Assembly (NCBI GenBank): GCA_020434645.1
Contig: JAGRAK010000160.1
Span: 1 to 5,073 of the forward strand
Source of the DNA: Bdellovibrionales bacterium
GTDB taxonomy: Bacteria; Bdellovibrionota; Bdellovibrionia; Bdellovibrionales; UBA1609
DNA: 5,073 nt
Reading direction: 5' to 3'
Shown: positions 1-5,073 of the stretch, one piece after another
Position numbering within the stretch: the stretch's first letter is position 1
How the letters are laid out: the number at the start of each line of letters is the position of its first letter
The notes under the pieces: generated by a model
Databases searched by the model: none
The model's input: the letters and a program-made list of their open reading frames with translations, nothing else
What the model was told of the DNA's origin: nothing
Position numbers and translations under genes: made by a program

Positions 1-1495
1 AGGCCTTATCGATAGCAGACTCATCAAAGAACGGATATATTTGAACGGTCACAGGTTTTTCGCGGGTGCCGAGCACAACCGTCACTTCTTGTAGGTAGCG
101 AATGCCGAGCTGACTTGCAACCGGCACAATGTAAACTTCAGAACTGAAACCTGCAGAATTTGTTTTATTTACGATTTTGATTCTGTCAAAATCAATAGCG
201 TACTCGCCCGCCCTAAATGCATGATCTACAACGGTGAGTTTATTTTCAATATATTCAACAACAGCCTCAGTCTTTGACTGACCACTCTTCACATGAACCT
301 TCGACGCCTGAACTTCATACGCATGCTCAATTTTTTTACCGTCTTGCGAAAAATCAAGAAGAACTTTATGCGCCGACCTTAACTGCGATTTTATAGCTCG
401 TGGCTCATTTTTTTTCGCGCGCGTTACACTTGTCGCATCGACCAAAACACGATTGGTCTGCCTAAAGTATTCAACTTTTTTAATCACATTTTTTAAAATA
501 TTTAAAGCCAAATTCGGGAACTGATTGGGCTGATAAACATCATAAATATGCCCACTGATATATAAATCTGGAGTTCTAAACTTTGAAAGCCCCTCACTTT
601 TTAATAACTGAGTAAGCTCTGTTGCCGTCAGGTACTGACGGATTTCATTTTCATACATTTGTTTATAAAAATATGAGATAAATTCAGAAGGTCTCATACC
701 CCGATGAGAAGCATGGTGAATCGGGTCCAAAGAAATCACCAAGTGATCTTCTGACATTCTATGCAAACCTTTTGCAAGCTGGTTCTGCTCTTCGATCACC
801 TTTGTGTAAGAAATTTCTTCGCCTAACGCCTCTTGTGGTTTTTTAATTGGAGTCGCAACACCCACGACCATCTTCTCTGGCAAACGCAATCGACCCAGAG
901 GGCTTAAATATCCGCCGATGCGTCGGGCTGTCGCTTCATCACAACCATTCAAACAAACCTGCACAAAGCTTATAATTCGATTAAGAAGCCAATCATCACA
1001 GCGAAGACGTCCGTGACGCAGACACATTTTAGAAAATTCATTCAGCATTGATTTTGAATCTGCCGACAAAGAACTAAAATTTGAAGGCGCTATGGTGGCT
1101 AGAAAATTGCGAACGGCTGGGCTCTCGACACAGTCTTGAGTCTCAAGGCAGCGAGAACCAAAACGCATCAACCGCATTTTAAAAATCGGATCGGCCATAT
1201 CGTCGTCACTGATATTTAAGATATTGGTTTCAATTTCATCGATTTGAGCCATTGCCGTTGCCGCCTGCGTGACGGCCGCCCCTCCCTCCAGGCGAGAAGA
1301 GCTCAATAATTCACGACAAGAAAGCCCTTCGGCCGCTCCAGCCGCCCAAGCCATCTGGTCACAACCAAGCCCCACAATAAAAATTGTGAGAAACAAACCA
1401 ATAATGAGCCCCTTTTGTCTTGAGACAAAAGCTACAAGGAGAAGAATGTGCATGAGAAGGCCAATAAAGCAAAAGACGCACCATTTGAGAAGCAT
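1..1495 (-). CDS. Unrecognised exported cysteine-containing protein, 3' end outside window
   Basis: The frame is open without interruption from an ATG at 1495 to the left edge: 498 codons with no stop, so the C-terminus is missing. I do not recognise the family. The N-terminus has two hydrophobic stretches (about residues 5-24 and 29-45) separated by S-R-Q-K, then A-W-A at 49-51, which resembles a signal peptidase I site. C45 is not in a good lipobox (G-L-G-C). The presumed mature part has seven cysteines, at 60, 116, 122, 158, 166, 181 and 185, all before residue 190. This suggests a disulfide-bonded helical N-terminal domain in the periplasm or outside the cell. A histidine cluster (H260, H261, H264) follows, and residues about 390-498 alternate polar and hydrophobic as in a beta-rich domain. 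In-frame starts also exist at TTG 1507, ATG 1453 and ATG 1354. None has a clear Shine-Dalgarno, so the start is uncertain. It is transcribed divergently from the transporter at 1615. Coding is certain by length; function is unknown. Confidence 0.85.
   Translation of the reverse strand, partial: MLLKWCVFCFIGLLMHILLLVAFVSRQKGLIIGLFLTIFIVGLGCDQMAWAAGAAEGLSCRELLSSSRLEGGAAVTQAATAMAQIDEIETNILNISDDDMADPIFKMRLMRFGSRCLETQDCVESPAVRNFLATIAPSNFSSLSADSKSMLNEFSKMCLRHGRLRCDDWLLNRIISFVQVCLNGCDEATARRIGGYLSPLGRLRLPEKMVVGVATPIKKPQEALGEEISYTKVIEEQNQLAKGLHRMSEDHLVISLDPIHHASHRGMRPSEFISYFYKQMYENEIRQYLTATELTQLLKSEGLSKFRTPDLYISGHIYDVYQPNQFPNLALNILKNVIKKVEYFRQTNRVLVDATSVTRAKKNEPRAIKSQLRSAHKVLLDFSQDGKKIEHAYEVQASKVHVKSGQSKTEAVVEYIENKLTVVDHAFRAGEYAIDFDRIKIVNKTNSAGFSSEVYIVPVASQLGIRYLQEVTVVLGTREKPVTVQIYPFFDESAIDKA
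1373..1388. repeat. Short inverted repeat, CACAAT-AAAA-ATTGTG
   Basis: This is a perfect 6-bp inverted repeat with a four-base A spacer, read directly from the sequence. It lies inside the presumed signal-peptide codons of the left-edge gene (about residues 36-41). It is 23 bases from a second, longer inverted repeat at 1412-1431. It could be an operator half of a regulatory region or a chance result of AT-rich hydrophobic codons. Confidence 0.45.
1412..1431. repeat. Perfect 9-bp inverted repeat, CTTTTGTCT-TG-AGACAAAAG
   Basis: Nine bases are repeated in exact inverse around a two-base centre. As a hairpin this gives eight pairs closing a TTGA tetraloop. It lies within the 5' codons of the left-edge gene (about residues 22-28) and just before an AAGGAG on the plus strand at 1436-1441. 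It resembles a dimeric repressor site or an mRNA hairpin, but there is no U-run to make it a terminator. The structure is certain; a function is inference. Confidence 0.5.
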
Positions 1496-1527
1496 AAACC
1501 GCGACAAAGTCTATTTTAGAGGCAGGG

Positions 1528-1556
1528 ATTATAAAAATAACACGCCCTGGTTTTAC
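1528..1556 (-). promoter_or_regulatory. Candidate promoter of the left-edge gene
   Basis: On the minus strand there is a perfect -10 hexamer TATAAT (1533-1528), with a 17-base spacer from a weak -35, GTAAAA (1556-1551, three of six matches to TTGACA). The predicted start of transcription near 1521 would give a leader of about 26 bases before the ATG at 1495. The good -10, spacing and position support it; the poor -35 limits confidence. Confidence 0.45.
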
Positions 1557-1577
1557 CCTACAAATCCAGCACCAGCC

Positions 1578-1606
1578 TTTACTTCTGATTTAATAAACCC
1601 TATATT
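1578..1606 (+). promoter_or_regulatory. Candidate promoter of the Na+/Pi cotransporter, possibly leaderless
   Basis: TTTACT (1578-1583, four of six matches to TTGACA) is followed by a 17-base spacer and TATATT (1601-1606, five of six matches to TATAAT). Only eight bases separate the -10 from the ATG at 1615, so transcription would begin at or within a few bases of the start codon. The absence of any Shine-Dalgarno before 1615 fits a leaderless message. No PhoB-type repeat is visible nearby. The region is AT-rich, so chance matches are possible. Confidence 0.45.
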
Positions 1607-1614
1607 TCGCCGCT

Positions 1615-3282
1615 ATGGATTGGTTTAAAATGTTCTACACGGTGCTTGGCGGCCTGGGTTTGTTCTTTTACGGGATGAACCACCTCTCGAAAAGCCTTGA
1701 GACCATCGGAAGCGACATCATTCGCCGAGTGATCGGCTCACTCACCAACAACCGCTTTATGGCTGTCATCGTTGGTTTTCTTGTAACTACATTTGTTCAA
1801 TCAAGCTCTATCACCACCGTCATGATTGTGGGCTTTGTAAACGCAGGCCTCATGAATCTCACCCAAGCCATCGGTGTTATTTTTGGCGCCAATATCGGAA
1901 CGACAATCACAGGCTGGATCATTTCAATCAAAATTGGCAAGTATAGTTTACTTTTAATCGGGCTTGGATTTATTCCCTTCATTTTCGCAAAAGACACCGG
2001 TCGCGCAGCACGCTGGGGTCGGGTCGTTTTTGCTCTCGGTCTTGTGTTTTTAGGTTTAGAAACCATGAGCGCTTCATTTAAGCCGCTCAGTAGTCACCCC
2101 CCCTTTCTCGAACTGATGACCACTTTTTCAGCTGATACTTATATCAGTTTATTGGCCACAATAGCCGTAGGCTGCCTTCTCACATTTGTTGTTCAATCGA
2201 GCTCGGCCATGCTCGGAATCACCATTGCGCTGGCCGTATCAGGCTCGATCACTTTTCAAACAGCACTTGCGTTAGTACTCGGCGAAAATATCGGCACAAC
2301 AATAACAGCACTGCTCGCTTGCGTTGGTGCCAATACAAATGGCAAGCGTGCGGCCATTGCCCATGCCCTCTTTAATGTTATGGGAGTTATCGTCATTTCG
2401 AGTTTTTTCTGGGCCTATGAAGGCTTTATCGAGCACCTCATAAGCGGAGTTGCCGACTTTACCAATACTGATGGCGAAAAACCTTATGTGGCCGCACATA
2501 TTGCCGCCGGTCACACCATATTTAATGTGGCCAATGTCATAATATTTTTACCGTTTTTAAAACAACTCACTCGCCTTGTGAGCTGGATCATTCCTGACAA
2601 AAAAATGAAAGAAGCACCTCATTTAGAATTTTTTGGAGATGTCTCAACGATGTCAGTTGTCTTAGGCGTCACCCAATCTATTCAGGTGATGAAAAAGCAC
2701 TGTGAAATTGCTAAAAAATCAATGCAGGCTACAATTGAATATGTAAAGGGCACTTCCGACAATAAAGAACTTTTTGATCGCGTAAAAAAATATGAGAGCA
2801 TTTCTGACAATATTCAAGCTGAGACCACCGTGTTTCTCGGCAAAATTATGGAGGCCAAGCTCTCAGAAGAAGAGTCAACTAAACTGAAAGCCATTTTTAG
2901 AATGACCGATGAGCTTGAAAGCATCACCGATTACTGCGAGCGCATGGTGGTTCACACAAAAAGAGCTTATAAAGAAAATGTTCAATTTGATGATGCCACT
3001 AAAAATGAAATTTACGAGCTACTTGATCTGATGATGTCTTTTTTCAACAAAGTGAAAGAGCGAATTGATAGTGATTCAAAGTTAGACCCTGTAGAATTCT
3101 ATCAAATTTTAGAAGAGAACAGCAAAACCATTAACAAAGTGCGAGACCTGCAAATTGAACGGATGAGAAAAGGCATGTTCCCGCCGCTCTCAACTCTGAC
3201 CTTGGGTGATATTTTATCAACTCTAAAACGAGTTAAAAATCACACCCAAAATTTGGCCGAAGCCTATCAAGATTTAGATTAG
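1615..3282 (+). CDS. Na+/phosphate cotransporter with C-terminal PhoU-like domain (NptA/YjbB family)
   Basis: This complete 555-residue inner-membrane protein belongs to the Na/Pi cotransporter family, which moves phosphate with sodium; E. coli YjbB has the same two-part design and has been linked to phosphate export. The membrane part (about 1-330) contains the family's internal duplication: QSSS at 62-65 and again at 194-197, each followed about 25 residues later by GANIGTT (91-97) or GENIGTT (223-229). Paired HALFNV (250-255) and HTIFNV (300-305) segments follow. About eight or nine hydrophobic stretches are visible. Residues about 345-550 are charged and helical, as in PhoU, and probably form a cytoplasmic regulatory domain. 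The in-frame stop at 1594-1596 leaves ATG 1615 or ATG 1630 as the start; 1615 gives the fuller N-terminus. Neither has a Shine-Dalgarno. The gene stands alone: its left neighbour is divergent, its right neighbour convergent, and no pst or pho genes are in view. The direction of phosphate transport cannot be told from sequence. Confidence 0.95.
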   Translation: MDWFKMFYTVLGGLGLFFYGMNHLSKSLETIGSDIIRRVIGSLTNNRFMAVIVGFLVTTFVQSSSITTVMIVGFVNAGLMNLTQAIGVIFGANIGTTITGWIISIKIGKYSLLLIGLGFIPFIFAKDTGRAARWGRVVFALGLVFLGLETMSASFKPLSSHPPFLELMTTFSADTYISLLATIAVGCLLTFVVQSSSAMLGITIALAVSGSITFQTALALVLGENIGTTITALLACVGANTNGKRAAIAHALFNVMGVIVISSFFWAYEGFIEHLISGVADFTNTDGEKPYVAAHIAAGHTIFNVANVIIFLPFLKQLTRLVSWIIPDKKMKEAPHLEFFGDVSTMSVVLGVTQSIQVMKKHCEIAKKSMQATIEYVKGTSDNKELFDRVKKYESISDNIQAETTVFLGKIMEAKLSEEESTKLKAIFRMTDELESITDYCERMVVHTKRAYKENVQFDDATKNEIYELLDLMMSFFNKVKERIDSDSKLDPVEFYQILEENSKTINKVRDLQIERMRKGMFPPLSTLTLGDILSTLKRVKNHTQNLAEAYQDLD

Positions 3283-3298
3283 GTATTGGTGAGACGAC

Positions 3299-3331
3299 AG
3301 AGGCGATCATCCAACGCTGTGATCGCCCTCT
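3299..3331. terminator. Hairpin between convergent genes, possible bidirectional terminator
   Basis: GGCGATCA (3302-3309) pairs exactly with TGATCGCC (3320-3327) across a ten-base loop. Three more pairs (AGA with TCT) extend the stem if one C is bulged at 3328. It lies 16 bases after the transporter stop and 3 bases after the stop of the cyclase-like gene on the other strand, which is the expected place for a shared terminator. Neither flank has a proper T-run, so it may act weakly, or mainly protect 3' ends. Confidence 0.5.
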
Positions 3332-3334
3332 ACA

Positions 3335-4429
3335 TTAATAAAGTGTTCTGTAACTATTAAACAAACTTTGCATCTCATATGTATCGCGGCTGCCATATTC
3401 GATTCCAGCATGCTGTGAATTTAACTCCTCCACGAGCTGCCAGCCCCTAGGGCTCATTTTATAAAATTTAACTGTGAGGTCACCGCGTAGAGCCTCATAG
3501 TCATGAAATACAACGCCATCTGGCCCCATAAACTCTAAATCCATAAACTCCTCACGAGGCGCATAAGCTGAGACTTCAATCTTATAAAGTAAACTCTTTG
3601 CGACAACCTCCCACTTACCAAAAGATATATTCATTTTAATTTGATCTAGATTGTTGGGTCGCCAGTCGTAGACTTTGCCCTTATATTTGAAACCCACCGT
3701 AACGCTCGCTAAACGATGAATGTTGCCAAAAGTGATCGGCTGACCACCACCAATGGCTAATGCTGTTTGGGGCGAGTTCTCAAATTTATTCGAGACTATC
3801 CAAGTCCACCACTTAGGCAGACTCGTGCCCCAGTTGCGATCTTGATAACATGGCACTTTTGAAAATAATTTTCTTCGCCCATTTGAACTAATCCAACCCG
3901 TACATCTCGCATCGGCTTGCGCCGGGTACCAAGAGATATTGGTAATGCCTGTGGGCATCATCCAACCCATGGCATTCCACCTCCAGAGCTTTTCAATTGT
4001 GAAGTCCCAAGCTATTTTTTGGCCGCGGGCGTTTACCATTCGCCCTTTAATATTTTTATCTGTGGCAAGATGCGAGCCAATTTCAACATGAGTTTTATTG
4101 TAAGCTGAATAATATTCAGCTGGCGTGTAGACCTTATTGATAATAAATTTATTTTTAAAATCTCCGGCCTCAACCGTTGCGCGCGAGGCTTCACTCCCCC
4201 GCTCTATGTCCCATGGGTTCACGATGCCATATACAAAATAAAATGCATCATCTGATTTCGGCAAAATGATTTTGTAGTACCACCACTCATACCAAGGCTC
4301 TTTGTCTACTTGGCCTGTGCCTCGCTCATGGTTTTTACGATTCCATATTTGAGAATTAAATTTGTCTTGAGCCGAACTGCTCTGCGCAAACGAAAATAAC
4401 ACAAAAAATACAATTAAAAACTTCTGCAT
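3335..4429 (-). CDS. Exported tocopherol-cyclase-like protein
   Basis: This complete 364-residue protein resembles the tocopherol cyclase family (plant VTE1 and cyanobacterial homologues, which close the chromanol ring of vitamin E). The best sign is Q-D-R-N-W-G-T-S-L-P-K-W-W-T-W-I at 196-211, which matches the family's N-W-G-x-x-x-P-x-x-W-x-W signature. W-Y-E-W-W-Y-Y-K at 46-53 matches the usual N-terminal strand. Tryptophan is very frequent (about 18 residues), as in this beta-barrel fold. Residues 1-20 form a signal peptide with S-S-A before Q21, so the protein is probably periplasmic or outside the cell. C176 and C194 could form a disulfide. The start is well fixed: a purine-rich ribosome binding site lies five bases upstream. 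Bacterial homologues outside phototrophs mostly have unknown substrates, and no other tocopherol genes are in view, so I would not call this a true tocopherol cyclase. It could instead bind or modify another isoprenoid or lipid, like the related lipocalin-fold hydratases. Confidence 0.8.
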   Translation of the reverse strand: MQKFLIVFFVLFSFAQSSSAQDKFNSQIWNRKNHERGTGQVDKEPWYEWWYYKIILPKSDDAFYFVYGIVNPWDIERGSEASRATVEAGDFKNKFIINKVYTPAEYYSAYNKTHVEIGSHLATDKNIKGRMVNARGQKIAWDFTIEKLWRWNAMGWMMPTGITNISWYPAQADARCTGWISSNGRRKLFSKVPCYQDRNWGTSLPKWWTWIVSNKFENSPQTALAIGGGQPITFGNIHRLASVTVGFKYKGKVYDWRPNNLDQIKMNISFGKWEVVAKSLLYKIEVSAYAPREEFMDLEFMGPDGVVFHDYEALRGDLTVKFYKMSPRGWQLVEELNSQHAGIEYGSRDTYEMQSLFNSYRTLY

Positions 4430-4441
4430 TTCCCCTCCCCT
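4430..4441 (-). promoter_or_regulatory. Strong ribosome binding site of the cyclase-like gene
   Basis: On the minus strand AGGGGAGGGGAA runs directly into the ATG at 4429. GGAG (4438-4435) is five bases from the start codon, which is good spacing. It fixes the start at 4429 and contrasts with the other two visible gene starts, which have no recognisable Shine-Dalgarno. Confidence 0.75.
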
Positions 4442-4469
4442 GGGCTAACCCCGCGAAACAATTTTTTTT

Positions 4470-4499
4470 ATATTAAAGAGAAATTTGTGAAATAAACAA
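4470..4499 (-). promoter_or_regulatory. Weak promoter candidate for the cyclase-like gene
   Basis: TTGTTT (4499-4494, three of six matches to -35) is 18 bases from TAATAT (4475-4470, four of six matches to -10), with TATAAA overlapping just downstream. It would give a leader of about 30-35 bases. The match is poor and the stretch very AT-rich, so the call rests mostly on position. Confidence 0.25.
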
Positions 4500-4530
4500 G
4501 GGGCTCGAAGTCATTACCGTAGCAAGCCCC
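4490..4530 (-). terminator. Rho-independent terminator candidate after the right-edge gene
   Basis: On the minus strand GGGGCTTG (4530-4523) pairs with CGAGCCCC (4507-4500), giving eight pairs including one G-U, around a 15-base loop. It is followed at once by TTGTTTATTT (4499-4490). A GC-rich stem then a T-rich tract is the intrinsic terminator pattern. It lies about 150 bases beyond the stop at 4683, so it would end that transcript and separate it from the cyclase-like gene. A smaller hairpin, TACCG-AGCG-CGGTA at 4654-4667, is nearer the stop but lacks a T-run. Confidence 0.5.
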
Positions 4531-4663
4531 CAGGCGAACATAAACCGAGCTGCGACCTTAAGAGCCAATTAGGGCACATCAATTGCAATGAAAGCCTACT
4601 GCATAGAACTTATCAGCATGCAAGAAAGTGTAATTTGGTAGCGGGAGGATTTCTACCGAGCGC

Positions 4664-4680
4664 GGTAACAATGGTAACAA
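4664..4680. repeat. Two tandem copies of GGTAACAA, 9-base period
   Basis: GGTAACAA occurs at 4664-4671 and 4673-4680, separated by one base, immediately after the stop codon of the right-edge gene. The left copy overlaps the arm of a small hairpin (4654-4667). It may be a simple duplication; no function is evident. Confidence 0.4.
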
Positions 4681-4682
4681 AT

Positions 4683-5073
4683 TTACTTTAAAAATTTTGG
4701 ACGAACAGTGACAACACCCATGCTGCTTCTAAGGTCTGCAGCATTTTCATCCACCAGTCTAAATGCGGATAATACTACATCACTGCCATCCAATGACATT
4801 TTTGTACAAATACCTTCTATTTCATCAGATACCCAGTGAGTTTTTTTATTGCCGTCAATCTTCCATATCCGAAATGTAAGCGGCCGCCCAAAGCTCATCC
4901 ACTCCGAAAGATAAATAATATTGTTCACTTCGTCTACAATGTGTATATCGCTGAGCCCCGATGCCGGCAAATCACTAGGAACATAGTCGCCAATAAGTTC
5001 ATATTTATCTACGTAAAAGTAGTCATACGAACGACCAGCTAAGCCTTTATTTAGAATTTTATAAACGTAATTC
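4683..5073 (-). CDS. Unrecognised protein, C-terminal 129 residues only
   Basis: The frame is open from the right edge to TAA at 4685-4683. There is no stop across 129 codons and no ATG, GTG or TTG in frame before TTG 4970, so the true start is almost certainly outside the window. I do not recognise the family. The visible part has short strand-like stretches separated by D/G/N turns: D-I-H-I-V-D at 42-47, N-I-I-Y-L at 51-55, F-R-I-W-K-I-D-G at 67-74 and D-V-V-L-S-A-F at 98-104. This spacing resembles blades of a beta-propeller of the TolB or NHL kind, but that is inference from pattern only. There is one cysteine (fragment residue 89). The cyclase-like gene follows on the same strand, 253 bases downstream and beyond a likely terminator, so the two are probably not one operon. 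Confidence 0.65.
   Translation of the reverse strand, partial: NYVYKILNKGLAGRSYDYFYVDKYELIGDYVPSDLPASGLSDIHIVDEVNNIIYLSEWMSFGRPLTFRIWKIDGNKKTHWVSDEIEGICTKMSLDGSDVVLSAFRLVDENAADLRSSMGVVTVRPKFLK

Noticed and set aside
1269..1445. Plus-strand frame starting at 1269 ahead of the small ORF
   Set aside because: It lies wholly antisense to well-supported codons of the left-edge gene, with no ribosome binding site and low-complexity A/P/S/R composition. Only the part from ATG 1446 was kept, as a finding.
1496..1614. Pho box controlling the phosphate transporter
   Set aside because: I looked for paired CTGTCAT-like repeats 11 bases apart and found none.
1797..2066. Minus-strand 89-codon frame inside the transporter gene
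   Set aside because: It is antisense to the first conserved QSSS/GANIGTT half of the transporter and has no sign of its own function.
2272..2514. Minus-strand 80-codon frame inside the transporter gene
   Set aside because: It is antisense to the second conserved half of the transporter, and the composition is typical of a shadow frame.
3917..4108. Plus-strand 63-codon frame inside the cyclase-like gene
   Set aside because: It is antisense to conserved family sequence, with no ribosome binding site or context.
4473..4541. 22-codon minus-strand ORF upstream of the cyclase-like gene
   Set aside because: There is no ribosome binding site, and it overlaps the terminator hairpin and promoter candidate. 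It is likely chance.
4588..4641. 17-codon plus-strand ORF in the gap
   Set aside because: There is no properly spaced Shine-Dalgarno, it is very short, and the downstream gene is on the other strand.
4836..5042. Plus-strand 68-codon frame at the right edge
   Set aside because: It is opposite a frame that stays open across the whole edge region, and shows no recognisable protein features.

Overview
This 5,073-base window comes from a moderately AT-rich bacterial chromosome. It holds two complete genes and two genes cut by the window edges, with no tRNA, rRNA, CRISPR array or mobile element that I can see. Two proteins begin with export signals ending in A-x-A type signal peptidase I sites, and there is a sodium/phosphate symporter of the bacterial kind. 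Both fit a Gram-negative bacterium. The style recalls Bdellovibrionota or deltaproteobacteria-like lineages, but that is a weak guess from general character.

Layout. Bases 1-1495 (minus strand) are the first 498 codons of a gene that runs off the left edge. It encodes a cysteine-containing, probably exported protein that I do not recognise. A 119-base divergent intergenic region (1496-1614) follows, with a candidate promoter facing each way. The rightward one ends so close to the next start codon that the mRNA may be leaderless. Bases 1615-3282 (plus) encode a complete Na+/phosphate cotransporter with a C-terminal PhoU-like domain. A short convergent gap (3283-3334) carries a GC-rich hairpin. 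Bases 3335-4429 (minus) encode a complete, exported tocopherol-cyclase-like protein with a strong ribosome binding site. The gap 4430-4682 (253 bases) holds that binding site, a weak promoter candidate, a good terminator candidate for the gene to its right, and a small tandem repeat. Bases 4683-5073 (minus) are the C-terminal 129 codons of an unrecognised protein that starts beyond the right edge.

The genes do not form one operon or an obvious pathway. The transporter stands alone, divergent from one neighbour and convergent with the other. The cyclase-like gene lies downstream of the right-edge gene on the same strand, but a likely terminator separates them. The items most worth following up are the exported tocopherol-cyclase homologue, the unidentified secreted protein at the left with its uncertain start and two adjacent inverted repeats, and the possible leaderless start of the transporter. 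I found no convincing sign of a wholly new multi-gene system here.
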